The translations under genes and the position numbers were made by a program. The notes below the pieces were generated by a model. It was not told the DNA's origin. It made no database searches and saw only the letters and a list, made by a program, of their open reading frames with translations. A stretch of 64,000 nt of DNA from Desmodesmus armatus (lineage: Eukaryota; Chlorophyta; Chlorophyceae; Sphaeropleales; Scenedesmaceae), in the NCBI GenBank assembly GCA_007449985.2, contig VIIQ02000006.1:310001-374000 (forward strand). Reading direction: 5' to 3'. Positions 1-12,257 of the stretch are shown in pieces (positions within the stretch are counted from its first letter, which is position 1; each line of letters starts with the position of its first letter).

Positions 1-1346
1 GCACCAGCACTGACAGCTGTCTTGCAATCATCACCACGCCATCCCACAGCTGTTGCTGACCTGCACGGGGTTGGTGTGTTTTTTGAGTGGTGGCTGTGCT
101 GGGCACAGAGCACCAGGTCAAAATGCGTCTTCGATGGGGACCCAAGTTGGGTCCAGTGTGCCTGCATGTACAGCTCTTGCATATTCCGACCCTGGCTGCT
201 GTACTGCCAGTGATTATGAGACTGCTACTTGGACAGTCTGTGCAAGGTCTCCCCTTAGTGTTGAGGCCTGAGCCCGGCCCATAGGTGTCAGTGTTGTGTT
301 GCTGTGTGGAGAGCTGTGTGTCAAAGATGTGCAGCAAAGTGGCCCATGTGCCCAACATCACATGTCCAGACACTGACATTGCATAGGATCTGTGGCTGCA
401 CATCAGTGATGTGTGCTGGAATTGCAAAGGTGATGGCTGACAGCATTCAGCACTTGTTCCTGCTCGCCGTATGTCTCACACAAACGCACAGGTGCATAGT
501 GAGCTTTACAACAAAGCTTGTCACCCGACTTAAAAGGACACCAGCTGGGCACTCAACACACCACATGACGACATTGCAGATATGTGCACCAACACATGGC
601 ACATGCCTGCAGTGCACCAGCACTAGCAACATGGCACCGGCAAGCAATACACGCGCTGCATGGCTTCTTGCCCCACCACAAATATTGTGTGACGACACAA
701 CATGCCATACTGTACGACTCACACACTGTGCTGGAAAACATCTCACACCGCAACTCTTGCAGCTTGTCCAAATTGATGAAGGACCTGTCCCAATGAACAC
801 GCCAACTTGCGACAAAAACAAGCTGCCAAGGATGCAAAACTATCCTGCCAAGCCCCCAACCTGCTCACACGCAAGCATCAACAAGCATGCCAGCATGCCA
901 CTCACAAAGCAAGCCTCTTACCCACAGCAGGTTGGTACCGTGGCAGCCACATAGGTCAGCTGCTGCTGTGAACCGTGCCAAGGTCCCACCCTATGTTTGT
1001 CATGGTGTCATGCAGAGGCATGGGCCTCGAAACCCACTGCCTGCTCTCTGTGTCCAGGCAGCTGCAACAGCACAGTAGCAGCAATGACACAACCTGCAAC
1101 ACAGCAATCGCACTCACATCCTGCAGCTGTGCAGCTGCCATGTACCCCATATCAATGCATCCTGCACCTTGGATCCTGAAAAACTGGTGCAGAAAAGCGT
1201 CTGGGGCCAGCTTGTCACCACAGCAACTGGCTTCAACCACACAACACCCAATCAACCACATTGACTCGCATGCGGTTCAAGCGTGCATGCTGTCCAGCTG
1301 AGGTGCTCCACAACGGCGTGACAGCATCGCAGCACTTGGTGGCCAG
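1..1346. other. No gene recognised
   Basis: Both strands carry only short open frames rich in Cys, His and Thr that begin at GTG or TTG and show no domain, splice-consistent extension or codon bias like the real exons elsewhere in the window. The last part is probably 3' untranslated sequence of the minus-strand gene that ends at 1347. Confidence 0.5.
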
Positions 1347-1706
1347 TTACTGCAGGAAAGCCTCTGGGGGAGGGGGCTGCAGCTCACCACCCCTCATGTC
1401 GAGCAGCGACACCAGCACCAGATAGGCAATGCCAAAAATGATGGAGATAGCACCTGTCACAATGGCTGTGCCCTGACCCGGTGCCAACAGGGGTGCTGAA
1501 GGCGCCTTGGGCTGCTCCTGCTGTGCTGGCTGCTGCTGAGCTTCATTAGTGGCTGGGGGTGGTGTGTTGCCACCCTCTGCCCTGCACAGGTGCTGAGGAC
1601 TCCTGCGGGCTACAGGGGCTGCAGCCGCTGGCCTAGACGCCATTGTGACTCCTGAACGCACAGGCCTTGCTGCTGAGACGCGCTGCAGCGACATGGTGGT
1701 CTGCAT
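1347..1706 (-). CDS. Small plastid membrane protein with one transmembrane helix
   Basis: A single-exon frame of 119 residues. The first 45 or so residues are rich in Ala, Ser, Arg and Val with almost no acidic residues, as in a chloroplast transit peptide. A Pro/Gln-rich linker follows, then one hydrophobic helix around residues 79-100 (core IVTGAISIIFGIAYLVLV), and a short tail ending PPPPEAFLQ. The likely location is the thylakoid or inner envelope membrane. The first ATG, at 1706, was chosen because the transit-like segment starts there; a second in-frame Met lies four codons in. The helix plus Pro-rich tail looks like a conserved green-lineage protein, but I cannot name it and assign no function. 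No intron is needed. Confidence 0.7.
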   Translation of the reverse strand: MQTTMSLQRVSAARPVRSGVTMASRPAAAAPVARRSPQHLCRAEGGNTPPPATNEAQQQPAQQEQPKAPSAPLLAPGQGTAIVTGAISIIFGIAYLVLVSLLDMRGGELQPPPPEAFLQ

Positions 1707-2693
1707 GGTGCTTTGATGTATGGCTGTATGTGGTCAAAAGTTGCTGCTGCTGCTGGCGATTGTGTGAGTGCCCGGCAAATGATGTCACTGATACACTTCA
1801 CACTGAACAGGCAACTGTGCTTGCTTCTGTCGAATAGCTGCTTGTCCAAGTACAAAACCCTGAACTCACAGGACTTCACACAGACGATGTCTGCTCCAAC
1901 GTATTCAGCTTGATCAGAGTAAATTCGTTCGAGTTACAGCATTGATGGGGACGCTACTGCCTCGTTGACGCAGAGACTGGGACTGGGGACAATCTGCACC
2001 CTATAATTTGCTGCTGCAGCGTCGTTTCTGTTTGCATTCTTCGACAGTAGCTTGGAGACAAACCTTGTTCACCCTCAGGCGCATAATTGAGTCTCACTAG
2101 CCTACGGGAGCACAGCAAAAGCTCCCAGTCTGCCTTCATTCTAAGCGATATGGATTAAGGTGCGTTGTAATGGTGGTTTCACAGTCTTCAAACATCACAG
2201 TGCGACCGCACACCGCCTCTGCTGCATCCCTGCAAAAGTAGACTGCGGTGCTGTTCAGCGCGTGTTGGCATGAGGGCAGCGGACCCAGGCAGCCTAGCAC
2301 CCAACGCTGTTGCTGACACCCTTGTTTCTGCATGACGTTGCGGTGTGACTTGCCAGGCTGCCGTTCTGGTGCACAGCGACAAAAGCAGCAGCCAGCAGCA
2401 GTAGCAGCAGCAGCATCCCAATGCATCAGCTGGCAGGCAGGCACCTGCAGGGGCGGTGCCCAGATGTTTGCGGGCGAGATCTTGCTGCTAACCAGTGGTG
2501 CAGCCCAGCAGCAGTGCAGAGGTGAGGGCCACAGCACACTGTCGTGCCTTGACGCGTGCAGTGTGACTGATTGATCCCAGCATAGCTGTGATGCTGAATT
2601 GCCTGGCGGGTGGCAGGCGTCAGCGCAGTGGTGGTTGGGGGTCAACTCCTCAGCAACACTCGACTGGCTCAGGCCCTCCCAAAACAGACCACC
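1707..2693. other. Intergenic, no gene recognised
   Basis: It contains the upstream region of the minus-strand gene starting at 1706 and probably the promoter of the plus-strand repeat-protein gene. A minus-strand open frame at 2136-2699 starts at GTG, is Cys/His-rich and has no supporting features. Confidence 0.4.
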
Positions 2694-5600
2694 ATGCACT
2701 CCCTGGTCGCTCTTTCAATCATAACTCAGCACACAACCCCTCGTGTTGCACCAGGCCAGAATCAGCGTGTGTCAGCTGTTCGGAGACGATGCTCTCCAGA
2801 CGCATCAATAGCACACACACCCCAGCTGTGTGCATGCAGCACAGCAGCTATCATGGTTGTGTGGACTACATGGGCGCTAGCAAGGGTTGTTGTGTACAGT
2901 GCATGTCCTGGCACTGCGGTGCAATTGTGCTGTGTCCGGACTCACAGCACGCACTGTGCAAACCACCTTTATGGCCAGCCTGAGTGTGTTTCCCATGACC
3001 CAGGGGTGGCCACTGCCCACCACAACCTGATTACCGTCCTGCATGCTGGATTCTGAAACTGGTGATAGGCGCGAAACAGCTGGGGCTTGGCTTTTTGGAA
3101 AATTCACAAGCCCACTCCCCAACCCTGTCCACTCGCAACCCACAAACATCGCTCTTCATTGCCTTCTGGTGTTGGTTGTCACCTCCTGCCCCAACCCCCA
3201 CTTCAGGTGTCGCAGCAGCAGCTGGCGCCAGCGCAGTCCATACAAGCTGCATGTCAGCTGCCCTGCAGTGGAGCAGGACACAGAGGTGCCATCAACCTCA
3301 GGGCGCAGTAGCGACAGTGAGTGGCATGCTGTGTTGACGCTTGACAGCCAAAAGTCCCAGTAATCGAGGGCTATGCAGGAAACACCCACTGTGCACTAGG
3401 GTTGTTTGCAGCTAGCAGCAGTTGATGCATCACTGGAAAAGCGCCCAGTTGTTGGCAGCGAAAGGCTGAGGGAGACAGTGAAGGGAGCCGGGTGAAGGGT
3501 TGTGGATGGACAGCAGTGTTGTTGCGAGATGTCCAACATGCGGCTTGTGTACTGCACTGTGTGTGTGGTGGGGGGGGGTGCTGGAGGGTGGGAGTTGCTG
3601 TGTGTGTGTCATTACAGGCTGTATTGCCTCTTACACTGCCAGGCGCGTGTTGCAACGGCACTGCATGGTTGCTGCAAGCACCCACATCTTGCTCTAGCTG
3701 TCTGTATGTTTGTTTGTACAGCGGGTGTTGGGTGAGTGAAGTATTTGTAGCCAGGGCCGGGCTGCTTGTGCTTCACTCACCCACTGTCCAACTGCTGCAC
3801 AAGCACAGCATGCAGCCAGTTACGGTGGGAAAGGGACCTGCTTGTGAGACTTGTAGGACTGATTGGAATCAGGCGCTGCTTCTTCGTACACCCTTTCCTG
3901 CAGCATAGCTGTCCACGCATGTGCTGACACTTGCATGTGCGTGCTGTCCTGCGGTGCGCTGTGTGCTGGACTCTGCTGTGTGCTGGTGCAGGCGAGCTGA
4001 TTCACTCGCTGCTGGCGCAGGAGCAGGCAGCTGCAATGGACGCGCTGGAGGGCCAGCAGCCGGAGCAGCCGGATTTGCAAAAGCAGCTGATAAACCGGAT
4101 AAAGCTGTGAGTGGCTGTTGAGCAGAGCCCTTGGCAATGCGCAGTACAGCTTTGGAAGGGTGTTCTTCATCGTTCTTGCGACAGCGCTGCTGTGGTACCG
4201 TCGGTATGGAGGTTTTAGCCCAGAGGTTCGGATGGTTGGCAGCATGGTTTGGTTGATACTGCACGTGCTGCCTGTCAGGATGTAAAGAGAGGCACTGCAG
4301 CAGGAAGGTGCTCACTGCTGTCATGTTTGCTTACTTCCTTGCCATGCTGCTGTGGGTTGCTGCAGGTCTGGCAGCTTGTCGCTGTTGTGTGAGCTGGTGC
4401 AAGCAGAGGCCCACCAATTTAACCACAAAGTGACCTCAGCAGCGCTGTACAGGCTCAGCATACTGTGCCACGCCTACTTCACACAGCTGCAGTCAGCACA
4501 GCTTACCAGCCAGGAGGCGCAGCAGGCAGCGTGGGCCACGTATGTTGACCCAGCCCTCAAAACCCTGGGCCAGCTGCTGCTGCAGCACATGGACTCGTGT
4601 GATGCCTACACAGTGTCTATCTCCCTGTGGGCTTACGGTCACCTGCAGTACGGGGAGGAGGCAGTCCTTGCAGCGCTCAGCTCTCGCGGGATGCAGCTGC
4701 TGCACGACTTCAACAGCATCGATTGTGCAGCAGCGCTTGTCGGTTTGGCGAAGCACACGGGCCCACGTACCCGCAGTCAACGCGAGTTTGTGGAGCAGCT
4801 GATGCATCACACGCACGCCCTGCTCAGCCACGTTGACGAATGGGCGCCCCGCGATATTATCAGCATCGTGTGGGCGTTGAGCCAGCTGGGTGCAGCAGGC
4901 CCAGCTCGGCGTCCGCTGCTGCAAGGGCTCATCGAGATGTCAAGCTGGCGCCTGCACGAGTTTGGAGTGCGGGAGCTTGTCATCACAGCATACAGCTTGG
5001 GTCGCCTGCGCATGCGGCTGCCTCTCCAGATGGTGAAGCTGACTAATCAGATCATGAAGCGGTTGGATGAGCTGAACCCCCAGGATGCAGCCAACCTGGT
5101 GTATGCCTGTGCCAAGGTTCAGTTCAAGCAGCCTGAGCTGCTGCAGAAGCTGCCTGAGATTGTGCTGCCCCAACTCAACAGCTTCAAGCCACAGGTGAGC
5201 AAGGCCGCTGTCTGGTGTGTACGTCTGTCCAGTATGGCAAGATGTCGTTTTGCAGTTTGGGTGGTGAGCATGCACACACTGTCATGCACTCACTGTGGCG
5301 TGGGCAGACTACTGCCGTGCAGCAGCATATGCGCATGTGTGCGCAGTTGGTGCATGTCCCTGCTCACCCTAGCATGCAACACATCACATATTCTAGTTCA
5401 CGCACAGTTCATGGGCCATCACCACGCCGTCACTCACATGCTGACAGCACCGCTGCCGCTGCCGCTGCTGCTCCCCCTCATGTGCTTCTCCTCTGCGCCT
5501 CCACAGGAGATCAGCAACCTTGTGTATGGCTACGGCCAGCTGCACTACCCGCACCCCACCCTCCTGGACGCAGTCGCCAGCGCAGCAGCCCCACGCCTGC

Positions 5601-7085
5601 AGGAGTTCAGCACGCAGGTAATGCAGGACCCGCCTGAACGGTGGCAACAGAGCCCACTCCTGCCACTAGCCAGGCAGCCTTGGGCTCATGCTGTCCTGTC
5701 AATGTGGTTTACGATCACCTAGCCACCCAGTTTGTAGGTACCCCAATGGTGCAGACAAAAATGGCCGCCAAAGAATATGGCCCGCAGTTGCACACACATC
5801 ATCTTCATTTTTTGCTCACCAACACTCGTGCACCCTGCTGTTGCTCCCCCCGCAGGACCTGTGCATGACGGTGTGGGCGTACGGCGCTGTCGGGTACTGC
5901 CCCGCCGACACAGCCCTCTTCGAGGCCGCCTGCAGAGCCATCCTTGCCCGCAAGGAGCGCCTGCTGCCCCTGCAGATTACCTGCATGGTTAAGGGCTTCA
6001 GCCGCGCTGGCTACCAGCCCCCAGCAGCCTTCATGCAGGTCATGTCAGCACTAGCCCAAGTCAAACTCAGTCAGTTCAGTCCCTTGGAGTACAGCCAGCT
6101 TCTCTGGGCGTACTCCACCGCTGGGTATAGGGATGTCGCGCTGTTCGAGGCGGTGGTCGGGCATGCTATCCAGCAGCTGCACAGTAAGAGTCACCTTGTG
6201 ACGAAGACCACGGTGGATACCATGCTAGCTGCGTGTCAGGGTGTGGGCTTCTGGCCGCAGCTGCTGGTTGACACTGCGGAGATGCGGGGGCTGTATGTAA
6301 AGACGAAGCAGAACCTGCAGGAAGATGGGGGGCCCATGGAGGCACTCAGCCTCCCAGCACAGCAGCAGGTCAGTGCAGCTGCGCAGGCAGCAGCAGCAGC
6401 GGCTGCTGACGCGATAGCAGCAGCAGGGGACGCCCAGGGCGTTGCTGCTGCGGGGGTTGGGAGCGCGGCTTTATCGAGGCGGCCGTGGGACTTACCGGAC
6501 AGCAGCGACGGTGGCAGCGGCGGCAGCAGCAGTGCGATGCTCAGTGCTGTCGCTGATGCGTTTGCTCCAGCAGCTGGTGCGGTGGTGCAGCCTGGGCCGC
6601 AGCCTGAGGTGTTCTTCTCCAGGGAGCAGCTGCAGCAGCAGGCGTACCCTCGGCAAGCCTCCCGCCTGGACAGCTATGGTCTGCAGCGGCCAGTGCGGCC
6701 ACAGCTGCAGCAGCAGCAAGCGTTGCCGCAGCAGCAGCAGCAGCAGGACCAGGGGCCCGAGCAGCAGCAGCAGCAGCAGCAGCCACAGGAGCAGCAGGAG
6801 CAGCAGGGGCTTGACCACCCTTTGGTGCGCGCGCAGCTGCTGCCACCACCGTCACTGCCGCAGCAGCAGCAGCAGCAACAGCAGCAGCTTCGCAGCCATA
6901 GCCCGCTGCCGGCTGCTGCTGTGGGTGGCATTGCCTATAGCAACGGCACCAGCCCTGCCGAGCACACTGCCGAGCACAGCAGCCAGGACAGCAGCAGTAC
7001 CAGTAGCGGCTTGGCGTCGCAGCAGCAGCAGCAGCAGCAGCTGGATGGCGACACCCTCATTCACCCTGTAGAGCCGCAATTATAG
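2694..7085 (+). CDS. OPR/FASTK-like helical-repeat protein, probable organelle RNA factor
   Basis: The body is a series of roughly 38-residue helical repeats with motifs such as LWAYGHLQY, IVWALSQLG, LVYACAKVQ, LVYGYGQLHY and VWAYGAVGY. This pattern is typical of algal FASTK/RAP-type and octotricopeptide proteins that bind organelle RNAs and control their stability or translation. Supported exons are 3992-4106, 4366-5194, 5507-5617 and 5856-7085; phases agree at every joint. An exon at 3207-3316 also joins in phase. The start is uncertain: ATG 2694 opens a transit-peptide-like segment that could splice near 2893. The C-terminal 230 residues are Gln/Ala-rich low complexity, and no RAP domain is visible. 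Plastid or mitochondrial targeting is inferred from the family. Confidence 0.72.
6690..7043 (+). repeat. Coding CAG/CAA glutamine runs
   Basis: Several CAG-rich tracts inside the last exon of the helical-repeat gene encode Gln stretches. Similar CAG runs recur in other exons and introns of the window and produce long false open frames in the other reading frames. Confidence 0.85.
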
Positions 7086-8272
7086 CGCCCAGGCAGCGTG
7101 ACCGGGCCGCATGGGTTGTAGCCCAGGTGCCTGGTTTTTTTTGGCCCATATCGGGGCTGGTGAGCACCCTTGTGCCTTGGGCTGCTGTGAACCTATGGTC
7201 TTTGCACCATGACGGCCTCAGGCATCTGCGTGTGCTGCTGCATGGTGCAGCTCTCAGGGTGGTGGGGTTTTGTGTGCTTGGTCTGGGTTGGTACTACTTA
7301 GCTAGTGAGCATGGTTGAATGATCAGAACAGGTGGTGTGCAGATATCTTTGCGTGTTTTGGTGGGCTAGCATGAGTGCTGCACGCCTGCTTGGCGTGCCC
7401 CTCGCAGCTCAGCCTGTAGGACTCAGCGGTTTGGGTTACCCTTCGAGGCTTCACTGCTTGCAGAAGGGTGCCTTTTGTCACTTGTGCAGAATGGGAATCA
7501 ATACACTCACGCAGTGTTGGCTCTGGTGCAGTGCAGTGAGGTTTGAGAGCTGATTGGTTGGCCTTCCGCAGCATGCTCTAGCTGTGCTACTGTCAGGCTG
7601 CTGGTGGCGTGGTTGCTAGGGTAGCGTTCCTGCAGTCCCTCTGCTACTTGTACAGTGTTTTTGGGCGGGGGTGGCATGGTCAGGTGGTCACATTGGACCA
7701 GGGCTGTTGAACAGCAGTTGGTGTCAGGCTAGCTGCAAGTAACATGATGCAGGGTTTATGATTGCAGCTGCATATGCAGTGGAAGTTGCCGTGCATCTGC
7801 TGATGCACCAGCCAGCACAAGCAATTGGTGTAAGGCTGCAGTGTGGGATGTAACTGTCTGACATCCAATACCCATACTCACCAAGGGGTATGAATACATT
7901 TTTATTGAGTTCTTCATTATCATGATGCAACAAAGATGGGAGTTGAAGATGTGTTTTGCATGGAGAGCAGAGCTACCACGAGCAAACAGTTGCAACACCA
8001 CCAAAGCCCTCGCCCAGGCTCACTGTCCTGTGTGATGACTTGGCGGCTGATGCCGCCGTTAGCAACCTTTTGGGTGTGCTAGTAAGCAGTTATACATGCT
8101 GGCTCGCGGCTTGGCACCAACTCACTGCTACAGCCACTAAAACGCGGGTCTCACAAACAGGCGAACAGGTGGTTGAACACACCAAAAGTCTGGAATCAAT
8201 ACCTCGTTTACCCAACCTACATTTATGACAACAACCTTCTGACAATCTACAAGTCAAACAGTGCCAGTCTCG
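7086..8272. other. Intergenic, 3' UTR and upstream region
   Basis: Presumed 3' untranslated sequence of the helical-repeat gene, then the promoter region of the next plus-strand gene. No open frame with credible codon bias or domain was found. Confidence 0.5.
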
Positions 8273-10486
8273 ATGGCTCTCGTGACCGAAGAAGCACCCA
8301 GCTTCCTATCGAGTGCCTTGAAGATAAAGACAAAGCCATCTGTACCATTTCAGCAGCACAGCCCAGGCTTTGAACAGCACAGCCCCGACAACAACAGTAC
8401 TGCTCCAAGGTCCCCGAGCATAGCAGCACCAGACACCCCCTTGACTGCTGAGGCACGCTTTCACAGGCTGCAACATCAGAGGCTTGTTCGAAGAACGAGC
8501 AGCAGGGGCAGGCACCCCAGCAGCGAAGATGAAGCAGCCTTGCTTAGGACGAGTGCAGCAGGGGGGCAGCTGTCCTCGCCAGCTCTTGCAGCTTACAGCA
8601 GTGGCAGCAGCAGGCCATCAGCCATATGTCAACCATCCCTACAGACACGAATCATCAGGCGACTTGCATGGTCCGCCTCAGTGCTGCAGCGGCGGGCCAG
8701 CTGCCCAGCATCTGTACAGCAGCTGCAGTACTGCTCATTCACAGGCAGCAGCAGCACTAGCACACATGGGGTTACTGGGGACCAGCAACCACTCCTGCAG
8801 CAGCAGCAGTCAAGCCGGCGCAGCAATCCTGGCAGGCCATTGCTGCGTCTTACTCGCAGCACGCCATGTATGAGCAGCGCACCCGCCGCAGGAGCATCCT
8901 TAGCAGTTGCAAGGGGGTCCCCCCAGCAGGTTTCCCTCGCAGCCACAGGCACCCACCCCACCATGACCATGACCATGACCACCCCAGCTGCGTCCTCCTG
9001 CAGTCCTGCAGCACAGGCATGCATGCAGCAGCTGCCTGCGCCGCGGCAAGCTGCTTTCAATGAGGACCGCAGCAGCATTGCAGGCCTCAACAGCAGCGCC
9101 GCCATCAGGCATGGCGGCATCGGCAGCACCAACAGCAGCACGGAGGTTGACAGCAGCTTTCACGCCTCAGCACCACAGTGCAGTCAACCCAAGCTGCAGT
9201 CAGTACCTCAGCAGGAGGAGCAGCAGGCTGTGGGTGGTCGGATTGGCACAGCACCCACACTAGCAAGGCAGCTGCCGCCATGGAGTCCGCCGGACTCAGT
9301 GAGCAGGCCCCAGCAGGCGACACCAGCACCACACGCAGGCATGGCACCAGCAGCCACGCCACAGCAGCCATCACCACGGTCATTGTCAGCAGGTAGCGTA
9401 CCAGCATGCCCAGCAGAGATCACTCCCTGGGAGGATGAGGTGTCTCCTGGTGAGCTCAGCAACCAGAGCAGCCCAAAGCACAGCACAGCATGCCGCAGCA
9501 GCCCCGACAGCTGCAGCTCCGACACAGCAGCAACATACCCGGAGTGCCTGTTCCTCCCCTCAAGGCCCACAGCAGGCGATGACTTCACAACCACGCTGCA
9601 CAACAGCAGCGCTGGCCAGAAGGTTGCTGTGGTGCGCGTGGGTAATGTCATTACTGCAGTGTTTATCAAGGAGCAGTCTGGGGAGGTCTGGGAGTGCTCC
9701 CCGAGTCAAATCACCTTCCCAGCCAGCGCCAACAGCAGCAACAGCCAGGCAGCAGCAGCAGCAGGCTCTGTACAGCCCACCAGCCCGCACTCTACAGCAG
9801 GCGTGCGTGTTTCTGCATCTGGCAGCAATACCTTGACAGCGGAGGCAGCACACAAGCTCTACCGCAGCCTCAACAGAAGCAGCGGCAGCCTGAGCAGGGG
9901 AGGAGCCCACAGCAGCAGTGCTGGAGGATGCAGCAACAGCGCTGCTGGCAGGCGGGGAAGCTGGGGCGGCTGCAGCCACCCGGCTGGCAGCAGCGGCGGC
10001 AGCATGACCCACTGGGGTGGCAGCAATGGCGGCAGCAGCGGCAGCACCACCAGGTGTGTCAGCCACACTGGCATGAAGACCAGCAGCCCCGGAAGCCACC
10101 CAACCCTGTGGCACAGCCAAGACACGCACCTGGCAGGGGACGCTCCCGCTACTGCGCGAGGGTACTACTGCTCCCAGCACCTCTACAGTGAAGGACAGCA
10201 GCAGTACCAGGACAGCGCTAGCCCCACAGGCAAGCAGGGATCCGGATCGCTCTCGGTGGTGAAGTGTGTGAAGAGGCTGGTTGCTAAGTGGCAGCAGCGG
10301 CGGCTGGAGCGGCAGCAGCGCAGGGCGGCAGCGTATGTTGAGAAGTTAGATGGTGCAGCGTGCCGGGCAGTGCGGCTGGCCGGGTGCCAGTCCTTCATCT
10401 TGCCGCACCACTGGACAGATGGCGCAAAGAGGGAGGCGAGGGAGCAGCGGCGGTTGAGGGTGATCCTGGCGGCCTACAAGGGATAG
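8273..10486 (+). CDS. Low-complexity Ser/Gln-rich protein, function unknown
   Basis: One uninterrupted frame of 737 residues from the ATG at 8273 to a stop at 10486. Most of it is Ser, Gln, Ala and Pro low complexity. Two parts look structured: a stretch around residues 425-485 containing KVAVVRVGNVITAVFIKEQ, and a basic C-terminal helix (residues about 665-737) with KWQQRRLERQQRR followed by a conserved-looking tail LPHHWTDGAKREAREQRRLR. The length of the open frame and consistent GC-rich third positions support coding. I recognise no family. The basic coiled tail could bind nucleic acid or a partner protein, but that is speculation. The protein could have further 5' exons, because the upstream region was not resolved. 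Confidence 0.65.
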   Translation: MALVTEEAPSFLSSALKIKTKPSVPFQQHSPGFEQHSPDNNSTAPRSPSIAAPDTPLTAEARFHRLQHQRLVRRTSSRGRHPSSEDEAALLRTSAAGGQLSSPALAAYSSGSSRPSAICQPSLQTRIIRRLAWSASVLQRRASCPASVQQLQYCSFTGSSSTSTHGVTGDQQPLLQQQQSSRRSNPGRPLLRLTRSTPCMSSAPAAGASLAVARGSPQQVSLAATGTHPTMTMTMTTPAASSCSPAAQACMQQLPAPRQAAFNEDRSSIAGLNSSAAIRHGGIGSTNSSTEVDSSFHASAPQCSQPKLQSVPQQEEQQAVGGRIGTAPTLARQLPPWSPPDSVSRPQQATPAPHAGMAPAATPQQPSPRSLSAGSVPACPAEITPWEDEVSPGELSNQSSPKHSTACRSSPDSCSSDTAATYPECLFLPSRPTAGDDFTTTLHNSSAGQKVAVVRVGNVITAVFIKEQSGEVWECSPSQITFPASANSSNSQAAAAAGSVQPTSPHSTAGVRVSASGSNTLTAEAAHKLYRSLNRSSGSLSRGGAHSSSAGGCSNSAAGRRGSWGGCSHPAGSSGGSMTHWGGSNGGSSGSTTRCVSHTGMKTSSPGSHPTLWHSQDTHLAGDAPATARGYYCSQHLYSEGQQQYQDSASPTGKQGSGSLSVVKCVKRLVAKWQQRRLERQQRRAAAYVEKLDGAACRAVRLAGCQSFILPHHWTDGAKREAREQRRLRVILAAYKG

Positions 10487-12257
10487 GTGTGTCACCGGAA
10501 CTACCCCTGAGGTGACCACGGTACCGGCAATGGCAGCACCAGCGGCAGCAGCAGGAGGTCAGGCACTGCCTGGCAGGAGGACTCAGTGCCGCAGGTGAAG
10601 TTTGCACTATTACTGCCGCTGTGCCCCATGCTGATCCCTTGGGGAGGGGTCAAGTGTGAGGGTGCAGCGCAACTACGCACAGTGTATGTGGCATCAGGGC
10701 TTGTGTGTGGCGCCTGGCGGGAGCTGTGGCATATACAGCATGTTCGGGGTGTGTGCAAGTGCAACAGTGAAGATGATGGGTGTTTGGGCGGCGCCTGGCA
10801 CGAGCTGTGCCTGGGTCTGAGGCAGTGTGGTTGGTAGGCAGGAAAGTTGGTTCATAGGCAGGTGTGTGGGTCTGGTTGTATCAATATCGAGGCAGCTTGC
10901 CTTGCCTATGTGTGTGCGCAATGGGGGGTGCATGACACCCACAATGTTTTGGTTTGACGCGATTGGCACCCCAGTGTGGTTCATCGTCCTGCCCCTTGGC
11001 TGGCAAAGGCAGTCAGGACGTCTGTGTGCAGCACGCTGTGGTGCATTGTAGGGGTAGGGTTGGTGCAGCCGCTGTGGCAGACCACGGCATATGCAGTTGG
11101 GCAGGACCAGGGGCTTTCATGTGTGTGCTGCTGCCCCCCCCCCTTCTGGATACAAGAGGCAAGTGCCTGGCAGGCAGATGCAAGCCAGGTGCCTGGGCTG
11201 TTGTCGCTCTGGATGATGTGCTGCGCGTGGTTCTTGACAGTGGTTTCAAAGTGGGGCAGCAACACCTGCTGACTCAAAGTGGGCCAGCTCAGAACTGAAC
11301 CATGCACAGTGCAGCTTGGAAGGCAACGGTGCACCATCACCGGAATTGTTGTTAGGCACAAGCTGTAACACATCTGGGATGGCGAGGGCTGGTTGTGTTG
11401 TGGGTGCCCATATTTGAGGGGGCCCCCTCCACCCGTGGAGGAGGGAAGACACGGGTACACTACTGTACTTGTAAGGGGGGAGGGGACAACACAAGCAGTC
11501 AGGGCATGGTAGGAAAAACTTTCACAGCTTGAGTAGCGCACTAACTACAATGAGAACTACAGAACTGCAGTCTGGCCCATCTGGGTCATGACAAAACCTG
11601 TCACATCAAGTACCTGGTTCTGTGGGACCCCTAGTGTCCATGTTGCAAACGTTTCTTGCTTTAACAATAGCGACATCAACTCAGACACCACCCAGACACC
11701 ACCCAGATTACGCGGTGACCTTCCTTCAGTTCCGAGCTTGTGAACGTCCACATCAGTGCAGAAAGTCAGCATGTCTTTTTGTCAGGACGTCACTACAGTT
11801 GAACGCAGTTTCACAGCTTCGCAGCGGTGACGCTGATCTGATGCAGTCTGCTGCTGCTGCAGCGATGGAGCACACCCACAGACGGTGCGTGCGTGCGTTT
11901 GCTTCCATCCTGGCGCATTTCACGGGTGTAATACCTGCTGACTAGCTCTTGTGATACCAACAGGAGCCAATCAGATGCTGCTGGGTTACTGGAAGGGCAA
12001 GGCGTCAAGGTGAGCGCTGCAACAGCAGCAGCAACTGCTAGAGGGTGCAAAGCCCCAATGACAGCCACTGATGGTTTTGAAAGCATTTTTAGTGTCTCTA
12101 TTTGTCTCTCACCGTCAGCACTGCTGTCAGCAGCATCAGCAAGGCAGCTGCAGCAACTGGTGCTGCTGTAGGGCTTTGATGTGGGTGTGGAAAGTGCAAT
12201 GACACTGGTAGCACTCTCACCCCACTGCATCACGTCACTCGCTTGTCCTTTGTACAG
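10487..12257. other. Unresolved region, may hold 5' exons of the bZIP gene
   Basis: The first 1.3 kb shows only short unsupported frames. Between about 11840 and 12005 there are ATGs and GTGAGC-type donors (for example at 12010) that could belong to the first exon of the bZIP gene. The stretch ending at 12009 stays in phase 0 with the exon beginning at 12258, but no start codon could be fixed. Confidence 0.3.

Noticed and set aside
304..954. 216-residue open frame on the plus strand
   Set aside because: Starts at GTG, is Cys/His/Thr-rich, has no domain or splice-consistent partners, and shows codon use unlike the confirmed exons.
2136..2699. 187-residue minus-strand open frame
   Set aside because: Opens at GTG, is rich in Cys, His and Trp, and overlaps a better plus-strand candidate first exon.
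6492..7079. Poly-Leu, poly-Ala and poly-Cys open frames on both strands
   Set aside because: They are alternative readings of the CAG repeats inside the helical-repeat gene.
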